This document shows positions 10,781 to 54,504 of a stretch of 64,000 nt of DNA, piece by piece; the stretch's first letter is position 1; each line of letters opens with the position of its first letter. The DNA is from Tillus elongatus. Its lineage: Eukaryota > Arthropoda > Insecta > Coleoptera > Cleridae. Below the pieces are notes generated by a model. It was not told the DNA's origin. It searched no databases and saw only the letters and a program-made list of their open reading frames with translations. The DNA is taken from contig OZ023267.1 in the NCBI GenBank assembly GCA_964006375.1, positions 36,033,766 to 36,097,765 of the forward strand. Reading direction: 5' to 3'. A program made the translations under genes and the position numbers.

Positions 10781-10877
10781 CAAAAATTTTAGATAATTTA
10801 TATGAACACTCACTTCCATAGTGCACTTGTCGCGTCCAGGCTTTTTATTATGAGTAGCATTTTCGCATATTCACTGT

Positions 10878-10884
<7 letters not shown>

Positions 10885-10951
<67 letters not shown>
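10885..10951. repeat. (TA)n microsatellite (duplicated unit)
   Basis: About 33 TA units. The 95 bp following this tract is nearly identical to that following the 10701 tract, so the unit arose by tandem duplication. Confidence 0.97.
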
Positions 10952-10952
<1 letters not shown>

Positions 10953-11229
10953 CAAAAATTTTAGATAATTTATATGAACACTCACTTCCATAGTGCACTT
11001 GTCGCGTCCAGGCTTTTTATTATGAGTAGCATTTTCGCATATTCACTGTTTTTGTAATACCTAGTAATACTTTATAAACTTTATAAACTCAATGGGCAGT
11101 TCTCCCGACATATAATATTTCTCAATCTGCACATTTTTATAATATTCATTGATAACAAATTAAATTGTCCGGTTATTAATAATAAACGGACAGATAAACA
11201 AGGTTGGAACTGAAATGGTCTCAAAAACT

Positions 11230-12310
11230 TTTGAAAATTTTAATTACAAGTTGAGCATATATTTACTATTTTAGTTTAGGTATGTTTTATGAAAATTAGC
11301 TGCCATAACGCCCTTGCTGCGGCCACACTTTTTTGTTGTTATCGACAAAACTTATTAAGGCGCCTTTTATTACTTTTTTCAAATATATCAGAATAAATGT
11401 ATGCTTTTGTAAAGGTGTGACTATATATGCATCAAGATTATTCAATATTCTCGCTTATTAATATTTGAAATATTTTTATAACTCTTTGCACAAAGTAGTT
11501 GCTGTATGTAGACGTTTTTTATACTTTTATTTACTATTTACCTTTTTTTTAAAATAAAACTCGTTACCAGAAGTAACTTGCTGCATACAAGTTTTTTAAC
11601 AAATATTTACTGTTTAACAACAGGAATTTTTTATGCAAATTTGTTACCATTATGCATTTGCTGCGCCCATATTTTTTGTTATTGCGAATCAACAAATCTT
11701 ATCAAGTGCCTTTTATTAATTTTTCTCAAGGATTGGAATAAATGTGTGCTTTTCTGAAGGCTTCACTATATATGTATCAAGATTTTTGAAGATTGTAGCT
11801 GAATGGGAAAGATTTAAGATTTGAAATAAATGATTTTGATTAAATTTGCTGAGTACCTTCCTTTTGTAAGTGGCTTGGATGAGTTCGTTAGCCAGGAAAA
11901 TTGGCACAGGTTTTCCCGGAAAATTTTGTGTTTTCTTTCGGGAAAAATTTATGTCTCCAGAAATAACAAAGGGGAAACCAGCTTTGATACGTGTGTTTGT
12001 ATTATAAAGGGTGAACCATTTATGAAAATTTAGGTCTAAGTTTAAAGACAAAAAAGTTATAGGCATTTAAAAAAAATGGGGTTTTTTCTCAAAACGTCAA
12101 AGTCGCGATTTGAAACGTCAAAACAGGCAAAGTTTAGGCAAAGAACCTGAAAGAAGTACAGATTATGTAAAGAGTGTTTTGCAAACCCTTAAGTTTCAGC
12201 TTCAACTATCATTGCCCTGCATTTTACTAAAATATTTCCAGAAAATTAATTTCAAATACCCTTTCTCTGATGCTTTGGCAGTAGTTTTAGTTAAGTTTAT
12301 GGTTTAACTA
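11230..12310 (+). repeat. (TA)n-core repeat family, scrambled internal parts without the TA tract
   Basis: Diverged pieces of the same family. GAAAATTAGCTGCCATAACG followed by CCCTTGCTGCGGCC occurs near 11290-11325. A second TTACCATTATGCATTTGCTG end occurs near 11642. The family body runs from about 11825 (ATTTTGATTAAATTTGCTGA, then GGCTTGGATGAGTTCGTTAG and TTTTCCCGGAAAATTTTGTG) to about 12310 (CTCTGATGCTTTGGCAGTAG). Short apparent open frames here are not genes. Confidence 0.6.
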
Positions 12311-12607
12311 TCTATAATTTTTAGCCAATTTTCTTAGAAAAAAATCGTTAATAAGGAAACCGTCGCTTTTGAATTCTAAAAAGATTTAAAATGTGTGCAA
12401 AAAAATTTTACTCAACTAATAATTACTGTGGACTGGTTAGCACCAACAAAACTTGGTTTTCACATTCAATTACTTATTTAAAATCAACATATATTAATGA
12501 AACTTTTTGTTAAGGAAAAATTACTCATGGAAATTTGTGACCTGCTTTAAGTATTATCATTGTTCATTATATCTCATGATCTGTGCCACCAGTGGTAAGA
12601 TTGCCTT

Positions 12608-12852
12608 AACCTCCTGAAAAATCCGAAAGTTTTGAAACTTTGCATACTCATTTAAAGGTACGTAAGAATGAATATACCGAAAGTCCTCATGAACATGAGG
12701 CGAGCTTTTTCATTAATATTTCGAGAACCGTTGGTCGGAGGCAAAAGTTGATTATATACATAATTAAGGCTTATCAAATTTTCTACAAAAATGGTTATAT
12801 ACGTTTTTCTCGTGTTCCCAATGGTTCCCGAGTTATAGGCGCTAAAAGAGAG
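12608..12852 (+). repeat. left terminal inverted repeat arm
   Basis: Arm of the preceding element. It starts AACCTCCTGAAAAATCCGAA and ends GGCGCTAAAAGAGAG. It pairs with 14325-14597 with scattered mismatches and one larger gap after CATGAGGCGAGC. Confidence 0.75.
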
Positions 12853-12868
12853 AGTCGCTGCTGATGGA

Positions 12869-14074
12869 GTGTACCACCTGGACTGCTACCAACAATTTGT
12901 GTCCCACAAGCCTCCAGAAGAGGGTAGAAAACGTGGACGCCCCGAGGCAGATTACATTATAAAGGCTATGGAAGAGATTTACTCCCTCATTGAGAATAGT
13001 GAGGAATGCCAACTTTCCTTTGAACAACTACGTTCTGCAGTATCTGGGGATGTTCCTCCAGATGATACAATTAAAAACAAATTCAAAGACAAATATGGAG
13101 AGAGAATTATAATTGCTGTGGGAGTTGGATGGAGGGATGCAACAGTTTGTTTCAATGATGTTGGATTCAAAATTTTGAACTCATGGTACGATGACGAAAA
13201 GCTGATGAAAGTAATGAGCGACTAAGAATTGTACCAGCAGCAGTAAAAATAATAAGGCAGGATGTTCAGAAAAATGTGTATGATACAAGCGCCTACCCTT
13301 CGGGCAACAACTTTTTTAAAGAAGCAGCTTCTTGTGTACCCCCAACTCTACAAGTTTTTCTGGAGACACTGATAATGAAAAAATCTCTATTGCTCACAGT
13401 GTTATCTCTGCGATACGTCCAACCTCTTTTATATCAGCAATAATGAACAGTGTTGCTTTGTTTGTGTACAGAAGGTTTGCAAGCAATAAGTTGGTAAACC
13501 GTTTATCAAGTTTAGGGTTCAGTGCTTCATATCACAGCGCACAGCAGCTGGAAATGTCAGCAATTCATCAGATTCAACCTGATAATGATACTGCTTTTCA
13601 ACAATTGGTGTTTGACAACGCGGACTTTAATATTAGAACACTGGACTATCTCAACACATTCCATTCTATGGGTGGCATCAAATGTGTGCCTTCTGGAAGC
13701 ACAACTAGAAGCGAACATGAAAAACCAATACCGAGGCTCACCGGTGCTATCGGGGCGGCAAGGCCGCGGACGAGCCCTGAGGGAACAAGGTACCACCTGC
13801 TATGACAGTAGGGGAACTTGGAGTGATTCCTTTACAAACTTGCCAAAAATCACAAGGTGGATTTAGTAATGTGATTATGGAGGATCTGAAACATATAGTC
13901 AAGAAAACTGATCAGCTAACTCCATACGATACTCTTTGGTTGGCAGCAAAATGGATCAATATTAACCTTCATCTCATGCATACTTACCTATTGTTTCAGG
14001 CAGCAAGTGTAGAAGCTGGCCAAGATAATCAAGTTGCGGGGCCTTCTACCAAGAAGCGATTCACAGCTGATTGA
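12869..14074 (+). pseudogene. broken gene inside the long-TIR element, unfamiliar protein
   Basis: The first block (12869-13224) reads MYHLDCYQQFVSHKPPEEGR, then GRPEADYIIKAMEEIYSLIE and DTIKNKFKDKYGERIIIAVG. After a frameshift it continues as RIVPAAVKIIRQDVQKNVYD and KEAASCVPPTLQVFLETLIM. Another frameshift leads into 13380-13740 with MNSVALFVYRRFASNKLVN, LSSLGFSASYHSAQQLEMSA and FDNADFNIRTLDYLNTFHSM. The last block (13802-14074) has MTVGELGVIPLQTCQ and LTPYDTLWLAAKWININLH. The FDNADxNIRTLDxxNTFHxM segment resembles uncharacterised multi-copy proteins I associate with invertebrate genomes; no enzyme function is known to me. About 50 bp of a dispersed GC-rich motif appears inserted at 13744-13785. 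Position between the TIRs suggests it is the element's own gene, possibly its transposase (inference). Confidence 0.6.
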
Positions 14075-14324
14075 TTTTTCTGTACAAAATTTTCCTTTGA
14101 AAAATCTCAGCATTTTTTGGTTCATATATTTCATTGTTTAATTTACCTACATCATGTGCCTCATCAATATACATCATAAGTAACAGACATCATGTGCTTT
14201 TTATACAAATTTATAAAGTTTATCACCTCAATTATCCTTAGTATGCAAAAATGTAGGTAAACCATTGTCAAATATTATTAGAAATGCTATATTGTACCGC
14301 CCTAGCGTGGTTTTTCACAAAACG

Positions 14325-14597
14325 CTCTCTTTTAGCGCCTATTAACTCGGGAATCATTGGAAATACGAGAAAAATGTATATAATCATTTTTGTAGAAAAT
14401 AAGCCTTAATTATGTATATAATCAACTTCCGACCAACGGTTCTCGAGATACTAACGAAAAATCAAAGAAAGTGCCCTATTTTTGCTAATTGCCGCTAGAG
14501 CTCGCCTCATATTCATGAGAACTTTCGGTATATTCATTCTTAAGTACCTCTAAATAAGTGTGCGAAGTTTCAAAATTTTCGGATTTTTCAGGAGGTT
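14325..14597 (-). repeat. right terminal inverted repeat arm
   Basis: Inverted copy of 12608-12852. It begins CTCTCTTTTAGCGCC and ends TTTTTCAGGAGGTT. It retains an extra segment around GCCGCTAGAGCTC that the left arm lacks. Confidence 0.75.
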
Positions 14598-15421
14598 GGG
14601 TCATTTTTTGAGGTTTTTTGACTGGAGTATTAGAGCTTTAACATCTTTATTTTATTAATTATTGGTAAATCGCATGCTTGGTATAGGAATTTATGATATT
14701 ATATGCCAAAACTGAAGAAAGCCCAGTAATTTCACTGAGCCTTCGTGTTTAGTTTGTGTTAAGGTTTTGACTAAAATCGCTTACTTTATTACATAACATA
14801 TAATGAAATTTTTACCCATATGAATTTCAACTAATATTGTTGCCCTGTTTTATTCTTCAAAAATAATTACATTCTCCTCTTTTCAAGACTTTCTTTTATC
14901 TCCTATGTATTGGCCATACAAAAACTCGATTAGGGGAGCTAATTGAACATGCGATCTTTTATTATATAGTTCCATTTAAAGCCTTTGGGGCATTACAATA
15001 TTAACATTTTTTCTTTATCTGAGATTTTGTCCATTTGTTTAAGCAAAATAGGTTTGGTGATTGTCAAGTTATATTTGACCATATACTAATAAAGTAACGA
15101 GGAATAAACTGAAAGACAAGGTAAAAATAAAACAACACACATTTTACATGTATTATATAATTAAATTATAAAACAATATTACAAAATTCATTTGTAAACA
15201 TTTAAAAAACAACAATAATAGATAAAAAGCCACAATTTCACATAAAAATAAAAATGAAGTTTTAAAAATATCATCAGCGAATATGTACATAATAAATTAT
15301 AACGTTTGTAAGCATTACGTTGAAATCGATTAAAAATATAATTTTTCTTACTTAGAATGTTAATTATAAATTTGAGATAATATTCACATAGCTTTGTGCA
15401 CTGTATAATGGAAAGTCTCAT
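14598..15421 (-). other. 3' UTR and downstream flank of the MFSD6-like gene
   Basis: AT-rich sequence beyond the transporter stop codon (minus strand, reading leftwards from 15421). The nearest AATAAA on the minus strand is near 14957 (TTTATT on the plus strand), which would give a 3' UTR of roughly 460 bases; other signals are possible. No other gene was seen. Confidence 0.4.
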
Positions 15422-47177
<31,756 letters not shown>

Positions 47178-47579
47178 CTGCAAAAATATATAATTATAAA
47201 ATTTTCTGTTTTATTGACAACGCTGCTAAATGGTGAATTATAAATGCAATAATATTTAAACCAAATACATACGATGAACATATGATACTGTATATACAGG
47301 TGTGACAATTAAAACTTCCCACCTGGAAAATATCGGAATAAAAAAAAAGCCGAGACACGTCGACTTTGTTTTCAAGGGGGACACATGATGCCGTAAGTTT
47401 TGGTGTCTTGGAACTTACCCCTTGGACAGAGCCATAAAGAACCCTTAAATTTTAAATGACACCCTACGTTGAATGGCTCCTCATTTTAAAGCTTTCTAAA
47501 TTGTGCTCACGACAACATACGACTTTTTAGATTTTAGTTTGGATATGGCAATAAAATATTCAATTAAAGAATAAGAAAA
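47178..47579. other. intron upstream of first identified MFSD6-like exon
   Basis: No exon with the expected N-terminal helix was found here. AT-rich. Confidence 0.4.
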
Positions 47580-47840
47580 AAAGTTTGGGACCCAACGTTA
47601 TGGTAGCGAATTTTCATAAAAAGCTTTTTAATGGAAAATATGTCTTGTTTTTACAAGAATGACATTTTGTTAATAGTATAACCTATATAGCACTAACAAT
47701 GTACCATATTTCATTAAAATAGCTTTGTTGTTTAAAAAACTACAAACATTTTCCGAAAATAAACTTTGAAAGTTCCAAAAAAACTGGTCCGATTTTTCTG
47801 ACCAACGAACCTCTTTAAGCTATTTACACACCTGGCAAGA
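47580..47840 (-). repeat. (TA)n-core repeat family fragment 6 (terminal sub-element part)
   Basis: Contains AACGTTATGGTAGCGAATTT, GTATAACCTATATAGCACTA and a body matching the terminal sub-element of copies 4 and 7. Truncated at about 47840. Confidence 0.65.
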
Positions 47841-48124
47841 TATAATTATTCACAAACAGCTTTAGGACCAAAATTGAAAAAAAAAGATAATTTCTTTTAC
47901 ATAGATTGCCTTCAGTAATGTTACACTAAATTATATTTTTCACAAAAAGTCGACAACTTTTTTTCTTACAATAACTTACTAAATATATTTATTATTAATT
48001 ACCAACATATCACAAAATCTTAGAAAAAAAAACGATTTATACGGAAACACTAAAAACATTTGTGCGAAAACATTTCAAATTCAGCCACTATTTGAGAGTA
48101 CCAATTCAAATAACTCAAAAACGA
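47841..48124. other. spacer
   Basis: Nothing recognised. Confidence 0.3.
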
Positions 48125-48129
48125 TGAAC

Positions 48130-48165
48130 GGTAAGCCCTCGTGGTGTGTTGTTGAAAAATAAAAA
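48130..48165 (+). mobile_element. LINE family B 3'-tail fragment
   Basis: GGTAAGCCCTCGTGGTGTGT then TGTTGAAAAATAAAA: only the last about 30 bp of family B plus an A-rich tail. An extreme 5' truncation product. Confidence 0.6.
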
Positions 48166-48332
48166 AAGACAATTTGAAGTTTCATATTTAATGGACAGAA
48201 AAGTTACAGATACTTTGAAGTGAATCTATATAAATAAAAATTAAATGCTGTTCGTTGTTAAACGCATCACTTAAAAACGGCTGCACCGATTTCGCTAATT
48301 TTGTTTCAAAAATATTCGTAATAGTCCGGATA

Positions 48333-48679
48333 ATGTGTGTTTTGTTTCTTTAGCGTCGGTCTATTTCCACTGCTATGGCCAAACATCGACTCCAGGGAGC
48401 AGTTTCACCTCACTACCCTGGAAATTTTGCCGAACCCCTGCCTTTCTGTAAGGAGGATAGAGATCTTTAACGTGCCCAACATCGCATGAACCGACGGCTT
48501 TATACCAGCTCCGAAGGGCGGAACGTGCAGACCTTCAACTTGCTCAAATAGAATCCCACAACCTCGGTTGATGTTATTTGTACAGTATGTACTGAAAAAG
48601 TGAAAGGAGTACCCTGGGATCGAACCCAGTACCCTTCGGTTCAGAGACACACTTTCTTACCACTGAACCACCGAGGCTC
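48333..48679 (-). mobile_element. tRNA-derived SINE, copy 1 (minus)
   Basis: Minus strand begins GAGCCTCGGTGGTTCAGTGG (A box TGGTTCAGTGG) and has the B box GGTTCGATCCC near 48620. The body has GCATTCTATTTGAGCAAGTT-like text, GCGATGTTGGGCACGTTAAA and GCCAAAATTTCCAGG-like text, and it ends near 48335 with an ACACACA tail. Both Pol III boxes are intact. Confidence 0.85.
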
Positions 48680-48734
48680 TAAATTGCTATTTCTATGTCC
48701 CGAAATAGATATATAATTACTTCTTTGCAAACAA
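48680..48734. other. short spacer
   Basis: Between the SINE and the PLE fragment; ends with the PLE target duplication (48735-48747). Confidence 0.4.
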
Positions 48735-48747
48735 ATTAATTCAACTG

Positions 48748-48875
48748 ACTATGTGAAAACTGGAACCTGTGATCAGAATTTTTCTTCCTCTGAAGATGTT
48801 GACTTGGTCAACGAAACGATCGTAAGGTCTCTGAAATATGTGTTGTGGTGATTTGGGTGTTCTCCAAGTGTACTT
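48748..48875. mobile_element. minimal 128-bp Penelope-like insertion, inverted, with 13-bp TSD
   Basis: Flanked by ATTAATTCAACTG on both sides (48735-48747 and 48876-48888). The first 27 bp are the extreme PLE end in minus orientation (CTATGTGAAAACTGGAACCT). The rest is the plus-oriented terminus with the hammerhead-like motif (TCTGAAGATGTTGACTTGGT, GAAACGATCGTAAGGTC) through GGTGTTCTCCAAGTGTACTT. It has the same topology as 16930-19288 and 44342-44512. Confidence 0.9.
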
Positions 48876-48943
48876 ATTAATTCAACTGGTTTCAAGTATG
48901 ACATAATATTTTCCATGGTTATCATTAAGTTCTCGATCTGTTT

Positions 48944-50640
<1,697 letters not shown>

Positions 50641-50917
50641 TTTTATTATACCCAAACACTCTGTTCTGAAACACACATATATAATATTAGTTAACGATTA
50701 AGCGAATTTTAGTGAAACTTCGGTATTGATTCACAGTTAGACCTCAAACCACAAGAGATTATAACATATATGTAAATAACAAGAATCGCTTTAATAGTTG
50801 AATACACATTCAGACGAAGAAGATGGTGGATGAATCATTTCTTGTTATGAGTCGCTCTTGATTCCGATGAAATATCTATCTATCTTGACTCATACTTATC
50901 ATTTTTTACTTTTTTAA
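50641..50917. other. spacer
   Basis: Nothing recognised; ends at the PLE target duplication ATAATGGTAT (50918). Confidence 0.35.
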
Positions 50918-51089
50918 ATAATGGTATCCACTAAGTGAAAATGGAAACCTGTGATGAGCACTGATAAGTACACTTGGAGAACCCAAATCACCACAACGCA
51001 TATTTTTAAAGACCTGACGGTCGTTTCCTTAACAAAGTCACCGCCATCAGGGGATGAAAAATTATCAACTACTTACAACTAGAAATCAC

Positions 51090-51400
51090 CTTTTATACAG
51101 AGTCAAAAATGTTGTGCCACGCATGACTTGTCTACACTACCGTATCTCAGCTGTGCTAGATGTTCCCTGAATCTGGTCTCAATGATTATTTTAGTCTGCC
51201 CAACGTATTTGAGATTACAAGCCCTGCAACTTTTCGACATTTCAGTGGCTTTATCTTTATCTTTCGTATTACCTAGCAAATTTTTTAAATTATTTTTTGC
51301 CGAAAAAGTTAGCCGAGAATCGGCTTTGTTAAAAATGCTCTCGTGAGCCCTTATGATACGCGGTTCAAAGGGTAGGCAAACAAATGGTGTAATTTTCAGA
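51090..51400 (-). pseudogene. PLE linker and GIY-YIG fragment (left arm)
   Basis: Minus strand: FVCLPFEPRII, ESIFNKADSRLTFSAKNNLK, NLLGNTKDKDKATEMS, then KSCRACNLKYVGQTKIIIET and RFREHLAQLRYGSVDKSCVA. The GIYEI part of the GIY-YIG domain is deleted (EMS runs straight into KSCRAC), so the nuclease motif is incomplete. Confidence 0.75.
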
Positions 51401-51499
51401 GGAATATGTTTGTAGTCATTAACGCAAAGTTAATTAAGAAAATTAATATACATAAGAAAAAGCTAAAGTAACTTGTAAAGTGTCAGATTTAAAACGAAA

Positions 51500-52805
51500 A
51501 ACCAGTTCCTCGGAAAATTGACCTCGTTGAAAATCTTTCTTCGCAGTCGTTTAACAAAAATGAGATTGACCTCTTAAACAAGGGGTTGAAATTCGGTTTT
51601 CAGTCACAAAAAGACGAACTAGTAGATGTTATTGCTAGTATTGAAAAAGGAATTAAAAAAAAATCCCCGAACGCAAAAAAACTTAAATTCGGAAAGCACG
51701 TAAAGATAAAATCTCAAAAATTTGAAAGAAAATAAGTCCATTAGAAACAAAAATTGCAATCAAATGAAAACAGGTAAATGATTGCGAGAGAAGGATTTGT
51801 TTTATGTTGGAGCAGATAAAGGTAATAAGGTTGTGATCTTGGACAAAACAGATTACAAAAATAGAGTGAGTAATGCAATAGACAGGACCGTATAAAAAAC
51901 TAAATAAAAACCCGTTACCAAAACTTGATTACCAAAGTTAAAAAAAAAGTTTAAAGAGCTGTCCCAACCTAATAACAAAAAACTTAGGAAGAAGGTTAAA
52001 AGTTACAAATCCCAAAGTTCCCAAAAAATATTGTCTCTCAAAAATTCATAAACCGGGAAAATCAGTGAGACCTACTATTTCGGCTATAGATTCTCCGACA
52101 CATAATCTAGCGAAGTGGCTCTCAAATGAGTTTAAAAGCTTGCTTGTTAAAGAAAAGAGTTTTTCAATGTCATATTTACTTCAATTATTTAATAAAGTTA
52201 AAGTTGTTAAATTGGTTGAAGGCGAGGTTTTGATATCATTTGATGCAGCATCTTTGTTACCTAGCGTGCCCACGAAACAAATGCTAACGTACTTAGAATA
52301 GTTGTTGAAATTAAACAACACAAGTGGAGAGGTTTGCAAAAAATATTTAACTTTAACAAACCTTTGTATAAAACAAAATATCTTTCAATTTCACAATGAG
52401 TTTTTTTAAATAAACTGAAGGCACGGCAATGGGTAACCCACTGTCTCCATTCATTGCGAACCTTTTCATGAGTTGATTTGAGACGGATTTAGAAAATGAA
52501 AGTGAGTATTTTTCTAGAGTATGGTATCGTTATGTGGACGGTATTTTTGCAGTGTTCAACACAAATATACGCAAAGTAGATGATTTTATTAAAAAACTGA
52601 ACCGTCAATTTGATGCAATAAAATTCACCCGCGAATCAGATGTTACCAGTAAACTTCCTTTTCTAGATTTACTAGTTTTGAAAAATAATGACTCTCTTGA
52701 ATTCGATGTCCACAGGAAGGTAACTACCACTCTAAGTTACATTTCAAATGACTCACGTTATACGTTTGCACAAAAAACGGCCGGTTTAAATTTCTTAGTG
52801 AATAG
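51500..52805 (+). pseudogene. Penelope-like reverse transcriptase region, broken
   Basis: Plus strand, several frames. N-terminal part near 51540-51700 (LLNKGLKFGFQSQKDELVDV); IHKPGKSVRPTISAIDSPTH near 52045; LISFDAASLLPSVPTKQML near 52230; GTAMGNPLSPFIANLFM near 52430; active site YVDGIFAVFNTNI near 52530, where G replaces the second catalytic Asp of YVDD; then KLPFLDLLVLKNNDSLEFDV and KTAGLNFLVN. The D-to-G change alone would abolish polymerisation; frameshifts and stops add to it. Confidence 0.82.
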
Positions 52806-52855
52806 TTAAGTACACTTGGAGAACCCAAATCACCACAACCGATTTTAAAAAACAG

Positions 52856-52902
52856 GACTATCGTTTCACTAACCAAGTTACCGTCATCAGAGGATGAAAA
52901 AT
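52856..52902 (-). ncRNA. hammerhead-ribozyme-like motif
   Basis: Minus strand: CCTCTGATGACGGTAACTTG, GTTAGT, GAAACGATAGTCCTG. The CTGATGA and GAAAC boxes are intact; stem II pairs G-T-A-A-C imperfectly. Confidence 0.45.
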
Positions 52903-53962
52903 TCTAACTACTTTAAAAACTAATATCACCTTATATACCGGATCTTAGGTAAAGAAACGGAACCGAGAGGGGAACTAGTCGCAGGCTAATTCTGCAGTGT
53001 ATTGTATTTTTATCGCAGCACGAGGTCTTTAAACTGTCTTTATTACCTTATCCAAAAGTTGTCGATGTCTAATAATTTTGGGAAGGTTCAGCGCCAACTA
53101 AATTAACATAGTTTCGTTTGGCGGAAATATCTGTATTCTTATGCTATATTTAGGACGTGTTGAAACGTGGGAATTTATTTTACAAAGCAATCGATCATGT
53201 GACTTGTAATCGGCGGTGGAGAAACGTTCATATATTTTTTGTTGTAACTATATTTCGCAATATATATACTCTCGAACGCGTTTAGCTGTCCTGGTTGTCT
53301 AACATTTTTTATTAATTTAGGAATATCTTCATTAAGGTGATGATTAGTACCCCAAATATGTCGGGCAACGGATGATCTATCTATAGTACCATATCGTAAT
53401 TGGGCTAAGTGTTCTTTGAATCTAATTCCAATCGATCTTTTTGTTTGTCCGACGTACTTAATATTACAATCTTATAACTTATTTCATAAAATCCCGACAT
53501 TTTGGCCGTGCAATCCTTGTCTTTTGGGTTACCTAGCAAGTTTTTTAAGGTATTTTTTGTCGAAAATGTTAGCTGCAAGTAAGATTTTTTTTAAAGGCCA
53601 TCTAGACCCCTCGTGATTCGAAGTTCAAATTGTAATCACACAAAGTTTTTTTCGGATTTTTCTCTTCTAAACGTCGTTGGTTCCCTCAACATTTTCTTTG
53701 TTTTCTGCTTGTTGATTAATTTTTTCACTAGGCAAGCAGTGTATCCGCTATATTCGACCACGTTCTTAATATAATTTAATTCTTTCGTATATCTACTTTT
53801 GTTTAAAGGAAAATTAGTTAACCGGTTTAGTAAAAAATTAGACTGGCCGTTTTTGTGCGTGCGTATGATGTTAGTGGTTCGGAATGTAGCTTAGAGGAAT
53901 GGTTTCCTTTCTATGGACTTCGAATTATAAAATGTCTTTATTCTTGATGATAACTAGTAGAT

Positions 53963-54289
53963 CTAGAAAGGGTAATTATTAACTTCTAATTCATGGGTAA
54001 ATTTTATAAAATCAAATTTATTGTGTAATTTGGCAATAAAATCTTCTATTCTGCAAATGTTTGTGTTAAACAATGCGAAAATATCATCCACGAAACGAAA
54101 CCACACACTTTCAAGAGCTGTTTCAAATCTTCTCATGAAAAGGTCTGCAATAAATGGCGATAGCGGATTGCCTTGGGTTTGTTCAAAAAATTGATTGTTG
54201 AATTGAAAAATATTTTGTTTGATACAAAGGTTTGTTAAAGTTAAATATTTTTTGCAGACATTTTCATTTAGGTTATTCATTTTTAACAA
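53963..54289 (-). pseudogene. Penelope-like RT palm fragment
   Basis: A 108-codon open minus frame: KKYLTLTNLCIKQNIFQFNN, FFEQTQGNPLSPFIADLFMR, then SVWFRFVDDIFALFNTNICR and KLHNKFDFIKFTHELEVNNY. The catalytic box is F-V-D-D with both aspartates, unlike the plus-oriented host copy (YVDG). The surrounding domains are frameshifted. Confidence 0.82.
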
Positions 54290-54456
54290 CTGCTCTAACT
54301 ACATTAACGTTTGCTCCGTGGGAACGGTAGGAAACAATGAGTAAAAATACAATACACTGCAGAAATTGCCTTCGACGAGTTCCCCTCTCGGTTCTGTTTC
54401 TTTACCTAAGATCCGGTATATAAGGTGATTTTAGTTTTTAAAGTAGTTAGAATTTT

Positions 54457-54504
54457 TCATCCTCTGATGACGCTAACTTGGTTAGTGAAACGATCGTAGA
54501 TCTT
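54457..54504 (+). ncRNA. hammerhead-ribozyme-like motif, best preserved core
   Basis: ATCCTCTGATGACGCTAACT, TGGTTAGT, GAAACGATCGTAGATC. CTGATGA, a 6-bp stem II (GCTAAC/GTTAGT with one G-T) and GAAAC are present, then the GATC loop of a short stem III and GT. One extra C lies between CTGATGA and stem II. Confidence 0.5.

Larger units (their letters stand above)
10559..11060 (+). repeat. (TA)n-core repeat family copy 1, 5' part, internally duplicated
   Basis: Begins with the family start TTTTAGTGAATTTTC, then the hairpin-like AAATTTCACTAATAAGGAG and the TGAGCGTGAACCAGGCCCCC block that precede the (TA)n core in the other copies. The (TA)n tract plus about 95 bp following it (AACAAAAATTTTAGATAATT to ATTCACTGTT) is tandemly duplicated, with tracts at 10701-10779 and 10885-10951. 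The 3' two thirds of the family consensus are missing here. Confidence 0.7.
12608..14597. mobile_element. unclassified DNA transposon with about 250-bp terminal inverted repeats
   Basis: The left arm (12608-12852) and right arm (14325-14597) are inverted copies. Both contain AACCTCCTGAAAAATCCGAA, GAATGAATATACCGAAAGT, CGAGAACCGTTGGTCGGA, TGATTATATACATAATTAAG and GGCGCTAAAAGAGAG in the same order when read inwards. The right arm is about 30-50 bp longer in one place. Between them lies a broken gene (12869-14074). No clear TSD was identified. Its long arms resemble those of foldback, MULE-like or Kolobok-like elements, but I cannot assign a superfamily. It lies between the two host genes. Confidence 0.7.
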
